Assembly: GCA_029891385.1 (NCBI GenBank)
Contig: CM057233.1
Span: 24,660,150 to 24,724,149, forward strand
Direction: 5' to 3'
Source: Erythroxylum novogranatense
Lineage: Eukaryota; Streptophyta; Magnoliopsida; Malpighiales; Erythroxylaceae
DNA length: 64,000 nucleotides
Below, in pieces: positions 37,000-49,593 of the stretch. Each line of letters opens with the position of its first letter. Position 1 is the stretch's first letter. Position numbers and translations under genes: made by a program. The notes under the pieces are model-generated. The model did not search any database. It was not told the DNA's origin and saw nothing but the letters and a program-made list of their open reading frames with translations.

Positions 37000-37016
37000 A
37001 TCTCCCCCTTTTTGAT
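37000..37016 (-). other. Polypurine tract of Sirevirus Q
   Basis: On the minus strand the sequence TCATCAAAAAGGGGGAGAT lies immediately before TGTTAAGTC. This AAAAAGGGGGAGAT|TGTTAAG junction is characteristic of Sireviruses. Confidence 0.85.
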
Positions 37017-37202
37017 GATAACAAATAATCATAATATTAGAAGATAAAATAATATTTAAACGAATAAACAAATAATGTTCAGTCGAATAATAATCAAAGC
37101 AAAAACACAAGAAATGCATAAGATATACAATGCTTTCTAATATTTTTCACTTTTCTCTTTTCTCCTCTTCTCCCCCTATTTGTTATTAATAAAAAAGGTA
37201 GT

Positions 37203-39195
37203 TCATCTTAGATGCTTCAGAATTTCAGAATACATATGTTGAATATCAGTGCAGATCATCTTGAGGTCTTGTTCAATAGAAACACGTAGAAATACTATTT
37301 CCTCATGAAGATCACCCACTGAGTCACCCAGTTCATCAACCTTAGTATGAATTTTCTCAATATTTTTCGCTAAGGCTTCTTGAACTTCCTTATATTTGTG
37401 ACTAACTTCAGTCCAATTGATGAAATGCTTTAAGAACTCTGAATTAACAGTAGGATCTTGTTGTATTTCACTAAGTGGATGAAGGTTTTCAACAACAGAT
37501 GGTTCTCTGGGTAAAACGTATAACTATATGATTTTGATTGAGGGTCGTTTGAAAGTTTGTTTTCCTTTTGGGAGATCAAGATCACTAGGTCTGGGGAGTT
37601 TGAAAATTGGTTGTCCAAGAAAGTGTAACACATTTTTGACTGAAGGTATGAAACCTAAGGGTTTGAAATGCATGATTAAATGCATAAAAGTCTCTATGTT
37701 GAAATTGATATCTTCAACGGTGATAGTTCTGTACCTTCCTTCTGTTATAGTGCCAACTACCTTGAAACTTTCATCTTTGGTAGAAACTCCAAATTTACTC
37801 CATGATACCCTTGATATGTGATGTGATACATATACACCTACAAGTTAAGCTGCAATACATGCATTGTCTATATTCTTCACAGTCACTTGAATCTGTTCTT
37901 CTGTAAGATCATCTTCATGCCCTTCAGGAAACATCTACTTATTCCCTTTTTCTTTGTTTATTATGGGGGTTGAAACATCTTGGTTGTATATTTGGAACAA
38001 TCTTTATTATTGTTATGTTTGTAATTGGATAGATAGTATAACGATCCTTTGAAATCTTCATTAGATATGGTTCTGATTTTTCATCTCGTAGAATACCATA
38101 TAGTCTTCGTTCTTCATGAATGAAAAGATGTATTGTCTGATCGTTTGTTGGTATAGGCTCGACTTGTACCTTAACTGTCTTCTTAGAAGGTTCTCTGATA
38201 ATAATTGAACTTCTATTTCAATCAGGTATTGATTCTTCTATAATCTTCATTTTCAAATCCTTTTTGTTGATTGGTCGAGAAGGATTGTACGATGCTAGCT
38301 GGTGTTCAATTGTCTGTGCCTTTTTTTGAACATTAGATGAAGAAACCTTTTTCAGACTAAGCTTCATCTTCTTTTATTCTTCTGCTAGTTTGGAAGAGAG
38401 TAATTGTTAAGGCTTATCCCTCTCAAATACTAACTTCCTTTTTATCTCTGTCTCTTTAGATGATTTTGCTGATTGACTTTACAGGATAGAGATAATTGAT
38501 CTGGTAGGCTGCTATCTTTGTTTTTGTTTCTTAGAATCTCCACCAAGAATTAGAACCTTTTGCTTCTTCTGTTCTTGTTGTCGTAAGGTCAATAATCTTG
38601 GTGACCTTCTTAACTATTTGGGTTTTTTTGATTGGAGCGTCTCAGCCTTCCCTTTTAAAGGCACTTGTTGAGTTAATTGTTGAAGCCTACTTTCCTCCCT
38701 CTGTAGAATCGTCTTAGCTTGTATTGGCACATCAAATGATTGTTTAGCCTTTTCTTCTGCAGATGTTCTTCCTATCGATCAAGGTTTTGTTTATCTTTCA
38801 GACGAAACCTGTTCACTCCTGTTTCGTCTTATTATAAGCTCCCCTCAAACTTTGTTTTCGATGTAAAACCTATATCCACTTCAGCTTCAAACTTTATTCC
38901 CATTCTGAGAATAGTAGAGGCATTAATAACACTCTTCACATCCATCTTTACCCTGTTACCTCTATCAAGTAGAATTATAGATTCTCTAAAGAATCTTATC
39001 AACAGCATGCCGTAAGGTAAAGAGCTAAAATAATCTCCCTTAGACTTTATCATGTACTTCAAAATCAAGAACGAAAGATTATTGGGTTCGTGAGTAATTT
39101 GATGAAACAAACAATGTTCATCATTCATTGTCACCATGTCCTTTGAGCCTACTCTTGCTAGAATACAATGGATAAGTAGTGAATGTAGAACCCTA
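37203..39195 (-). pseudogene. Envelope-like ORF of Sirevirus Q, C-terminal part
   Basis: Sireviruses of the SIRE type carry an extra ORF after pol, often called envelope-like, of unproven function. On the minus strand from 39190 the frame reads through HSLLIHCILARVGSKD, then HCLFHQITHEPNN and LPYGMLLIRFF, phrases typical of this ORF's conserved core. It decays through several frames. The last part (37420-37203) is a predicted coiled coil, rich in Glu, Ile and Leu (VDELGDSVGDLHEEIVFLRV), ending at a TGA at 37203-37205. No convincing membrane segment is visible in the readable parts. The N-terminal part lies at 52097-52487, on the other side of inserted P. Confidence 0.72.
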
Positions 39196-40144
39196 TAAAG
39201 TAAACCACTTGTTGATATAGAAATTCAATATGATATGTAAACTACACAAAAAGAAGGGGGGGGGGTTGAATTGTGTAATCTTTTCGAAAATATTAATCTT
39301 TTGAGACTTCTTGAATTTCTTTATGAAAAATTCAAATGATTACTAAAACACTTTGCTAAAGTTGGTAAGCAATGTAATCGTAAGTAATATTATCTACTTC
39401 GTCTAATAACAAGAAAATTAAAAATAAGGGTTAGAGAATAGACACTGCGATTTTATACTGGTTCATCCCAAACCTTGGGCTACGTCTAGTCCTCAGAGTT
39501 TGTTTGAGATTTCACTGTACTTTTTAACTTTACAAATATTTTTTTTACACTTGCAGAGCCTCTTCATATGTCTCTCACAAAGCATTCTTTATAAGCTATA
39601 TTAACCTCTCTAGGCTCTAGCCTTCCTTTTTCTCTCTAAGAAAAGTATTTTTGAGCTTTAGGTTACAGATGTATTTGCTCACTTCTTTCGCACTTTGAAT
39701 TCATAATATTTGCTATTGTAAACACATAAAAAAATGTTAACTTAGTCTTTGACTAGAACTAGTATTTATAGCCTAAGTCTCCAACTGTCTTCTTGAAAAC
39801 TGCTTCTTAAATCTTCTAAAAATGGTTATTAGTTGAGTCCTGTAACTAACTCCAACTAACTAACTATTTGATGTTCTAGAATATCTTTCTTTTGTATCGT
39901 CTGGAATAATGCTTCTTCTATTACTACGTTTCGTCTATTATTCTGCTTCGTCTATTATATAGCTTCGTTTGTTGTTGCACTTCGTTCGATGTTGCGCTTC
40001 GTCTGGTGTCGCGTTTCGTTCGGTGTTGACCGCACACCTTCTGAGATGACTAAGTGTTACTTATATTTTTCTGCACACTTAACAAACTTATAAAAACAGT
40101 TCATATATTTATAAGATTATTATTATTTGATTGTCATCAAAATT
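39196..40144 (-). repeat. 3' LTR of Sirevirus P, missing its first bases
   Basis: Matches 47444-48330 and the Q LTR. It ends (minus strand) TTACTTTA at 39196, one base away from the usual TTACTTCA. Its start lacks TGTTAAGTC and joins integrase-derived sequence at 40144/40145, marking a deletion breakpoint. Confidence 0.85.
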
Positions 40145-41099
40145 TAGACCTAGTTCTCACACCTTCTGAAGTTTCTCCTATAATTAGGTTTTCTGGGTGA
40201 GAGGATTTATACTTCCAATCTTTCCTAAGACTAAAGTTTTCAGGAATATCCTCCACTTTATCAGGTGGATCAACTAATGATGACATGTCTAGTTTATCAA
40301 CTAAAGGAGCAGATAGAGTTTAATTATCATAATCATCTCTTCTATCTAGATCAGAATCATCATAAAACTTAACATGCATAGATTCTTCAACAGATTTAGA
40401 AACAAGATTATAAACTCTATAAGATTTAGAAGACATTGGATATCCTATAAAAATTCCTGAATTGATCTTAGAATCAAATTTATCTAATTTTTCTTTTGTA
40501 TTCAATATAGTGCATTTGCAACCAAAAGGATGGAAGTAAGATATATTTGACTTTCTTTCTTTCTATAACTCATATGGACTTTTATTTAAAATAGGGCGCA
40601 GAAATACTCTATTTTGAATATAACAAGCTGTGTTCACATCTTCTGCCTAGAAATACTTAGGAAGATTCATTTCACTTAGCATAGTCCTTGCCATTTTCCG
40701 AATCATCCTGTTCTTTCTTTCTACAACTTCATTTTTCTGTGAAGTTCTAGGAGCAGAGAAATTATGGAAAATTTCATTCTCTTCACAAAACATTCCGAAT
40801 TTTTCATTTTCAAATTCTCCACTACGATCACTCTTAATTCCAATAATAGAAATTCCTTTTTCATTTTGTAACTTTTTGGAAAGAACTTTAAAGCACTTAA
40901 GAGATTCATCTTTATGTGATAAAAACAATATCCAACAAAATCTAGTGAAGTCACCAACAATTACAAGACCATATTTCTTTCCTCCAAGACTTCTGGTTGG
41001 ACTAAACAAATCTATATGTAACAACTCTAGACGTCTAGTCGAAGTTACAACATTTTTAGAAAAAAAAGATGTTTTAATTTCCTTTCTGACAACTGTCAC
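40145..41099 (-). pseudogene. int: Integrase of Sirevirus P (catalytic core and C-terminus)
   Basis: The core is open at 41099-40647. It has the first Asp in LLHIDLFSPT, the second in IKSDRSGEFENEKF (usual form SDRGGEF) and the Glu in NEVVERKNRMIRKMARTML (usually NGVVERKNR). In the same frame, after stops at 40647-40649 and near 40570 that replace Trp codons, the C-terminal domain appears at 40505-40320 (KLDKFDSKINSGIFIGYPM and SKSYRVYN). The linker then continues to GVRTRS, where RT should begin soon after, and is cut by the LTR. The enzyme would be inactive because of the stops, although the catalytic residues remain visible. Confidence 0.85.
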
Positions 41100-41600
41100 A
41101 AAAGAAATCTTTGTTAAAACTTATTTTTGGTAATCCTCTTACCAAATCATGTCTAACCAACTTGGAAATATATTTAAAACTAACATGACCTAGCTTTTTA
41201 TGCCAAATCAGTTTTTTCTCATCTGTTGATATAAAACATGAAATATTTTGACTTTTCAAATCATCTAAATTTATCTTATAGAGATTGTTTCGTCTCTTGG
41301 CAGAAAAGAATACGAAACCGTCCTTGTTTTTGACTACATAAGAATTTTGATTAATGGATACTTCAAAGTCAAAATCACATAATTGACTTACACTAATTAG
41401 ATTATGCTTTAATCCTTCAACTAGCAAAACATTATCAATAGATGCAAAAGAATCTTTACCAATTTTGACGATTCTAACTATTTTGCTATGCTGGTTGTCT
41501 CCAAAAATTACTGATCCTCCTTACTTATTTTGGAGTTTTAGGAATATAGACCTTCTTCCTGTCATGTGTCTCAAGCATCTACTGTCTAAGTATTGTTAGT
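41074..41600 (-). pseudogene. Protease remnant and pre-integrase zinc domain of Sirevirus P
   Basis: At about 41595-41560 the phrase LDSRCLRHMTG is the copia protease motif, normally LDSGCSRHMTG; the active-site Gly is now Arg. After one frame break, 41427-41074 is open and reads GLKHNLISVSQLCD, then LIWHKKLGHVSFKYISKL and FFCDSCQKGN, the HHCC pre-integrase domain. It overlaps the integrase frame by a one-base shift near 41085. Confidence 0.83.
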
Positions 41601-42547
41601 GCTGGTTCCTTTTCCAAAGAAGGAGGATTTGTAGTATATATTATGTCTTTCTTAGGTACCCATATTTTCTTGGGTTCTTTGGGGTTAGATTTACAATAAT
41701 TCCTCGAATAATAAGAATATTGTTTCTTTTTCTTTATGCTAGGAACAAAACTCTTATTATGACGAGCATTACTATTAGTAAACCCTAAACCACTTTTATC
41801 CTTTGGATGTCTATATTTTTCGATCATATCATTCATCCTTTTAGTATTTTTAGTAAATGTTGATAAATCTGCTGAAAGACTATTAATCCTTTGTTTCAGT
41901 TGATTAATTTCCTCAGATCTATCTACAGTTACATTCCTTGTCATATCGTCTACTTGTTTCTTAAGGCAAACGTTTTCTTTTTCTAACACTTTCGTGTTCT
42001 CAAGCTTTCAACAAATTTCTTTTTCCGAATCCTATATTACTTTAATATAGCATGCGAATCTTCTAACAATTCTAAATATGCCTCTTGAAGATCATTAAAG
42101 TTAGAAGTTACCTCATCGTTGCATTCCTTTTCAGGTACCAAGCATATATTTTCTTGTTCTCACGCTTCTGAATCGGAATCAGATTCGGATGAGTCCAAAT
42201 CTTCCCATATTGCCATCATGCTCTTTTTGTTTTTTTTGTTTTACTTTTCTTCTATTTTCTTTTGAGTAATGGACATTCACATTTGTAATGTCCTGGTTTG
42301 TTGCACTCGTAGCAGATGATAGACATTTTCTCATTCTTGGCTTTGTCTTTGCTATTCTTTTTAAAAGAAAAATCTTTATTTCCTTTCTCTTTCTTTTCCA
42401 CATCCTCCAAATCTTTCTTTAAATGAAGGATAACTCATCATTATCTTCACTTGAGTCTTGATCAGATTCACTGGCATCATCATTCTTGATTTTTTCAATC
42501 TTTAATGCTTTTGAAGATGTGTTTCTATTTTCCTGATTCTTATGATT
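41579..42547 (-). pseudogene. gag: Gag C-terminal part of Sirevirus P
   Basis: On the minus strand the acidic stretch SESDQDSSEDNDE (about 42450) is followed by a CCHC zinc knuckle at about 42320-42270 (CYECNKPGHYKCEC, C-x2-C-x4-H-x4-C). A long coiled coil begins at 41989 (MLEKENVCLKKQVDDM and onward), then a basic region and KKIWVPK before the protease. Long gags with a coiled coil after the knuckle are typical of Sireviruses. Frames change at about 42410 and 42000. The N-terminal half is at 46705-47386; the solo LTR between them left the duplication CTTCT. Confidence 0.78.
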
Positions 42548-42552
42548 CTTCT

Positions 42553-45500
42553 TGTAACACCCCACTCCCACATGACTCGAACTCGACATCGATGGTGATA
42601 TTCGAGTCCGTGCCCTGCGAGGATGGCGTGCTACATCACTCAGTCTAAACTCAGTATAATTTTTTTTGAAAACAAAAACATACACTATGCGGAAATCAAT
42701 TAACATACATAATCGCCAGTAAGAACAATGACCACAGGGGCTCTTTTCATAGATACAAATTAATTTAGTCCATTGACTTTACAAATTGACCTAATCATTT
42801 GCACAAAAATTCAGAAAATGCAATTTTATACAGAATTTATCAGACACTAATGCAGACGCGAACTGATCCCGACCTCTTCTCTCACTCATAGGCGGTTGCT
42901 ATATGCCCATTACCTAACGGGGTATTCTTTTGGGTCCTGAAAAATAATTACAAATTTTGGGTGAGTTTTGCGAACTCAGTGAGTGACCATCATCGATGGC
43001 TCACCCAGTCACACAACACAGTGCACATTCACAATATTCATATTCAATACACTTACTTATTTCTATTATGCATATGCAATGCATCAGTCACATCTACTCA
43101 CTTTCACATGTTATCGGACCGTAGTCTGGCATCAGAACACATTTATTTCACATAAGCATAAGGCATATTGTCCTTCACTTAATCAAATGTATGTAAGCAA
43201 ATGAATATGAAATGCCCATGTGACATTTTTCAATTTATTTCGGTGTTATGACCGAGTGCGTGAACTGTCCCAATATGGGCACATTAATCGTTGAGCCTGA
43301 GGCTCTAAATCACTGTGGGGCTCGAGGCCCGAATGTAATCGTTGAGCTTTTAGCTCTCGGTGGCTGCTCTGGTCACAACAGTGATTATCTGGTTAAGCAT
43401 TCATGAATGAAATGCATATGCCACGATTGATCACATTATTATGCACGTATGCATATGTCACAATCAATCAGCCTATGAATGACACAATCAGCATTTATGT
43501 ATCACAATTAATCACATGTATCCCAATTATTCATATCATAGGCACATAGGTCGCAAATTCACATACAAGTAGCACTTGTATAACCAACTCCCCAGTATAC
43601 AATCATCGGACCTTCTGTCCGGAATTCACAATCACAGCAAACCTCAAACCCACCATTATTCACCGCATTCAGCAATCAATTTAGACAAAATGAAACAAAA
43701 TAGAATAAAGGGTGAATTGAGACCATCTCGGTCTACTCACAGTACGCTCCAGATTAGCATTTTATTCCAAATTCTGAAAACGCCTGACTGCGAACTCTTA
43801 GCTTCCACAACCCATTTATTCAATACGTTACACACACATTAATAATTTTACACAATTGTACTCATTGATGCACATATATGTACGATGCATGTTCATGACT
43901 ATCCCGGTATCAATCTATAAATTTTATCTTAAAAATCATTTCGTTATCACAACTCAGGTATGCCTAGGGTTTAGTCACACTAAAATCCTTAAACTCGCAA
44001 TTTACGTTTGTTGCAAATTTTCTAAAACCATACTTTCGGATCTACCACTCTCGATCGATTAACCAGTCCACATAGGGTAACCTAGGCAACCTCTCCTTGA
44101 TAGAAAAATTCCTCTATGCATTAGGAATCCATAGACACTAAAATCACTCAATTCGGATCTCTATAGGCCCAATTATTGCTAAAACACGGACCAGAAAAAT
44201 AATCGCTCGGTCCTCTCACTTTGAGTTAATCAATCAATGTCAATTTCATCTCAAAAAATTCACAATTTCACATAGAAATGAAATTAAATATCTCAAAAAT
44301 CCGATGCCTTGAGAATCAGGTCAATCGGAGGTCGGGGGAGAAAATTATGTACAAAAGAATGGCAAAAGGGTCAAAGTAGAACAAAACAATAAGAAAATTT
44401 GCACTTATATCCCTCTCTTCTACCACAATGCATAACTTTTCACACAAGTGCCCAAAAATTACAAATGAGGTCTCATTGGAAAGATCACAGAAAACCCTAT
44501 AAATTCCTTCAAGACTCACAGACCAATTTCACCCCTAAGGGTGTCAAAAATTCAATCAAAGTTTCTGCCTAATCACAATTTTCCAAAACAGTACAACATT
44601 CTTCTAAAAATCATATCTTTCCATTCCCTTTGCCAAAAATTCCAAGCTTTATATCAAAAGAAATATCAGAACATAGTCTACAACTTTCATGAACAACTTG
44701 GAAGCAAATTCAACCTCTAAATGGGTCAAAATCTCAATCAAAGTTTCTGCCCAACACATGTCATCCCAACAGTACCACAATCTTCTAAAAATCATAACTT
44801 CCTATCCCATTGTCCAAAAACTCCATACTTTATATAAATGAAAAGATAAGAAAACATGCTACAATTCTCATGAAAGACTTAGAAGCAAATTCCACCTCTA
44901 ACTAGGTCAAATGATTGTGGCTGCCTTGTTAAAGATTGTTAAATAAGAATGTCACCTAAACCATATCCATACTTAAAAAATCCATAACTTACAATTCTTA
45001 CATCCAAAAATAGCATATTATACATCATTACAAATCTAAGACATTCCTCTACAACTTTCCATAAGACCACTTGAGCTAATTTAAACCATAACAGTCTAAA
45101 ATTGGTTTCAAAGTACAGTAACCAAAAAACCCATACTTAGAGACATTTCACACACAAAGCACATTAATACTTTAAAATACCATCTGAAAGTTAACAAGTC
45201 ATAACTTTCAACCTCAAAATCGAAAAATGTCATACTTAGTGGCGATAGAAAGCTAACAAGAAAATCTTCAATTTTCATAAGAATAATTTAGCAAAATTTG
45301 TCTCAATCATCCTAGAAAAATTCTCTAAAGTTCCAGGTCACAAATTTTCAATGTTAGGATCACAACCATGGCACTATTCATCCTGCACAATATTGCCCAC
45401 TTTCAAGGAAAATTTTAGAACCCTTCAAGTAAAAATTGGACACTACTTCCTTCATAAGAATTCTAGCCAAACTTCTCAAGTTTAATTCAAGCTAAAACTC

Positions 45501-46699
45501 ATCTCAATTGCCTAACCATATAAAAATTTATGACTAAAACATTGAAACATACACACATCAAATTTTCCAGATTCAAAACCTAACTCACGTTCTACATTTT
45601 CCATACCATTTCTAAACCAACCAACACTCAATTTACTCCATATATGCACCATAACTAACTCACAACATATTCTTGAACAATAGTCCACAAAATTACAGCA
45701 CACACACTCAAAACCTTTTCCAACACACATTCATCAAATTCTATATCATCAATCATTCATCAATGCAAGAAATTCATACAAACACACCCATATATTCCAA
45801 TCCTCATATCATGAACATCTAACTCTTTATTGTCATTAAATATGCTCCAATCATCAAAGCCATGAAGAGGAATAGGTTACTTACTTGATTTAGCTTTAAT
45901 GACTTCAAAACACCATGACACCCTAACACTTCAACATACACGATCATCACACCATGAGGTGGAGTAGGTCAGGTTTCTTTAGAAACTAGAAGAAGATAGC
46001 AAGCTATTTATGTGGATAATGGTGGACAAGGTTCAACTTTGAGGCTTTGGAGAAGAGAGTGTCGAAGTGGAGAGAGTAAAAGAAGAAGGAAATGAAGAGG
46101 ATAAAGGAAAGCAACTATGTCGTGAATGGCTAAATGTGGTCTTTCATTTAACAATTTCGTGGCCTATACATGTGGTGGGGCAAGTGACACAGGTCACTTG
46201 CCACATGTCAATTTCTTCTGATTCCAATTGGTCCACTTTAGTAACTAGTCCATTGGGTCTCCAATTTCTACTCCAAATTCTCCCCAAATTTCAATGGATC
46301 AAATTAATAAATCCAAAAATCACGTATTTAAATTTCCAGTGCCATTGACGATCGGTTCTACTCATCGGTAACGGTCGACCGCCACTTGATATTTTTCCTA
46401 GTCCGAAAAAGTACCCCGAAATTTTCAGAAAAATTTCTAAAATTTCTCAAAAATTCAAAACTCACAAAGACTCACTCCAATTAATTTTTCAAGCACAAAA
46501 ATCATATTTTTTTTACAAAAATCACATTTATGACCAAAATACCGGAAAATGTCATGAATGCATGTATAGTCATTTACATGTGCAAAATTCATTATTCACT
46601 TGTATGCGTATACATGAAAATATCAAGGCAAATTTTTAAACGCTCATATCTCATTCCAAATTACTATTCTACCCTTCCCATCGATGATGGAATGTTACA
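42553..46699 (-). mobile_element. Solo LTR of the TGTAACATYCC family in Sirevirus P gag
   Basis: On the minus strand it starts TGTAACATTCCATC at 46699 and ends GTGGGGTGTTACA at 42553, giving 4147 bp. CTTCT is duplicated at 42548-42552 and 46700-46704. Removing it with one duplicate makes the P gag frame continuous. It shares several blocks with the LTR at 29760-33527, but length and sequence differ enough for a separate subfamily. Confidence 0.9.
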
Positions 46700-46704
46700 C
46701 TTCT

Positions 46705-47386
46705 GACTAGCCTTTAATGCGATAGACTTATCTCTTCTAGGTTTATCTTCTGCATCAAGCTCTACTTTATGTATCTTCAAGCAATTCGTGTAACTTCAGC
46801 TTGCTTAAGTCCTTGGCCTTTTGTATTGCTGTAACCTTGGGTCTCCATCTTTTAGCTAGACTTCTAAGAATCTTTTTGACATGATCTTGATTATCATAAA
46901 TTCCCCAAGAGCTTTAAGTCTGTTAACGATTGTTTGAAATCGTCCAAAAATCTGATTAATAGTCTCCTAATCTTTCATCTTGAATAGCTCATACTGATGA
47001 ATAAGAATAATGATCTTGGACTCTTTCATTTGATTTGAGCCTTCGTGTGCAATGGATAATATGTCCCACATCTCCTTTGCAGATACGCATCCATGAACCT
47101 TGTCATATTCGCTTTTGTTTAGGGCATAACGTAGAAAGAACTTGCCCTTTGAGTTCAATTAAAATTGAGTTTCTTGATCAGTTGACCATTTTTCACGAGA
47201 GATGATATTGCCTTCATGATCTGTTGGTGTATATGGACAATTCTCGATGATATCCCAAAGATCAATATGTATGGATTCTATAAAGAGTCACGTCCTGTCC
47301 TTCCAATAATGATAATCCTCACCATTGAACATAGGAGGTCTTGTGACCGAGGCACCTTCAGCTATAAAAACATGTGATTCAGCCAT
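46705..47386 (-). pseudogene. gag: Gag N-terminal part of Sirevirus P
   Basis: The ATG at 47386-47384 lies 40 bp after the PBS. The protein begins with the copia gag pattern of a short leader, then RPPMFNGEDYHYWKDR and LWDIIENCPYTPTDHEGN. A stop replaces a residue soon after the YWK motif, and another lies near 47159. From 47158 the UBN2-type gag core continues with EYDKVHGCVSAKEMWDIL and QMKESKI. It reaches SIALKASQ at 46705, where the solo LTR splits it. Gag would form the particle. Confidence 0.82.
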
Positions 47387-47425
47387 AGATCTTTGTCCTT
47401 ACTTTCTGACAATGTTTCTTCGAAA

Positions 47426-47442
47426 CCTCGCTTTGACACCAA
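47426..47442 (-). other. Primer-binding site of Sirevirus P
   Basis: On the minus strand TTGGTGTCAAAGCGAGG directly follows the LTR end TTACTTCA. It is the initiator-Met tRNA site TGGTATCAGAGCGAGG with two G/A-type changes. Confidence 0.8.
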
Positions 47443-48330
47443 CTGAAGTAAATCAATTTTTAATATAGAAATTTGATATGATATGTAAACTACATAAGAA
47501 GGGGGGTTGAATTGTGTAATCTTTTTGAAAATATTAATCTTTTGAGACTTCTTGAATTTCTTTACGAAAAATTCAAATGATTACTAAAACACTTTGCTAA
47601 AGTTGATAAGCAATGTAATCGCAAGTAATATTATCTACTTTGTCTAACAATAAGAAAATTAAAAGTAAGGGTTAGAGAATAGATACTATGATTTTATACT
47701 GGTTCACCCCAAACCTTGGGCTACGTCCAGTCCTTAGAGTTCGTTTGAGATTTCACTATACTCTTCAACTTTACAAGTATTTTTTCTGCACTTGTAGAGC
47801 CTCTTCAGATGTCTCTCACAAAGTATTCTTTATCAACTGTATTAGGCTCTCCAGGCTCTAGCCTTCCTTTCTCTCTCTCTAAGAAGAGTATTTATGAGCT
47901 TTAGGTTACATATGTATTTGCTCACTTCTTTCACACTTTGAATACAAAATATTTGCTATTGTAAACATGTAAAAAATGCTAACTTAGTCTTCGACTAGAA
48001 TTAGTATTTATAGCCTAAGTCTCCATTTTTCTTCTTGAAAACTGCTTCTTGAATCTTCTAAAAGCGGTTATTAATTGAGTCTTGTAACTAACTCCAACTA
48101 ACTAACTTTCTGACATTTTTAAATATCTTCCTTTTGTATCGTCTAGAATAATGCTTCTTCTGTTACTACATTTCGTCTGTTATCCCGCTTCGTCTATTAT
48201 ATAGCTTCGTCTGTTGTTACACTTCGTCAATTGTTGTGTTTCGTCTGGTGTCGCACTTCTTCTGGTCTCGCACTTCGTGTAATGTCGCACTTCATTTGGT
48301 ATTAACCGTGCACCTTTTGAGTTGACTAAG

Positions 48331-49408
48331 TGATGGGGGATCATTAAGCCCAACAATTTCTACCGTGAAGGAGCCCATCCAAGCCTACAATGAAGCTATA
48401 TGTTTTGCTTAAGCCTTTTGACCTTTGCAAAGCTTGTATTTGTGAAGCCCAAGTCAGCTCACAAGCATTATGAGCCTTTATCAATGTAGAATCATTGACC
48501 AGCCCTTAAATTGGCATGTTGAAGCCCAAGATAGAGCCGAAGATGTTTTGGAAGTTTAGCTTTCTTTTGTTATGTAATGAATAAGAGCTTTTAAAGCTCA
48601 TTAGTTTCCTTATTTATTTCTATTTTAGTTTCCTTTTAATTTCTACAACTTATCATAGTTTTGTGGACAATTATGGGATGCTTTATTTGTATTTATAGTG
48701 CATTAGTTGCTGGAGGGAAGCCACACGGGCTAGAGAAGCCGGATTGTGGTTATCCTAGACTAAAACTTTCCTATTTAAACAACTAGCCTTCTATATTTGT
48801 AAGGAGATTATGATGAATGAAAATTGAGCGAATTTGCTTTGCAATTCTTAAGGGTTTGAATGTTTTCCTAAAACATATCATAGGGTTTAATTAGTTTCCA
48901 AAAACTAAAGGGTTTTGTTTATTTCCAAAAACAATCACCTATCTTTCACCCATTTATCTTTCCAACTGAATGCCACAATTCCAACTTTCCATTTCCATAA
49001 TTCCAGCTTTCCATTTTCAGAACATCCTGTGCAAGAAAAAATATATATTTTTTCTACTCATTAGATCAAAAAACTTCCTTCATCAATGTTGTAGTTCATT
49101 TATTGAAATTCAATTTAGCCTCAAGAATCACCTCAAAATTCCCAGTTGTTTGCCAAAAAATGCACTTTGAAATTGTCTAATCTGCAGCCACGATTTCCAG
49201 AACATAGTCGAATTAAAAAATTCATAACTTTTCACCAATTGATCTGATTAACAAAATTCCTTCACCAAAGTTGTAGCCCATATTCTATTCTACAATTTTA
49301 CTTCAAGAATCACCTCTAAATTCCAATCCATTTGTCTAGAATTAGCCTTACATTCTGCCTGTTTGTTTATTCTCGGGGAAGTCCAATTTTTCCACCACCA
49401 CGCCATCA
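48331..49408 (+). repeat. 5' LTR of the compact element
   Basis: TGATGGGGGATCATTAAGCC to ACGCCATCA. It aligns with 50819-51972 but lacks a segment of about 70-80 bp shortly before its end. Confidence 0.88.
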
Positions 49409-49410
49409 AT

Positions 49411-49423
49411 TGGTATCAAAGCC
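49411..49423 (+). other. Primer-binding site and short upstream ORF of the compact element
   Basis: TGGTATCAAAGCC lies two bases after the LTR end and matches the initiator-Met tRNA site TGGTATCAGAGCC except for one base. An ATG at 49424 directly after it opens a five-codon upstream ORF (MDLTT, stop TAG). Confidence 0.85.
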
Positions 49424-49593
49424 ATGGATTTGACGACCTAGGACGTTGGGATTGAAGGTGTTCTCTTAAAGTTTCAATTTTTGTTCAGAATCTAGTTATA
49501 CATTGATGTGTTGTAAGCCTCTTTGTAAAATTTGAGTTCATTTAGAGGCTGTTTGTTGGGGAAACAAAATTTTCTCATAAACTACTGCAAATC

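Noticed and set aside
39196..40144. This LTR as a separate solo insertion in Sirevirus Q
   Set aside because: It has no own duplication. It pairs with the LTR at 47444-52096 as the two ends of P, and the outer flanks of that pair restore Q's frame.
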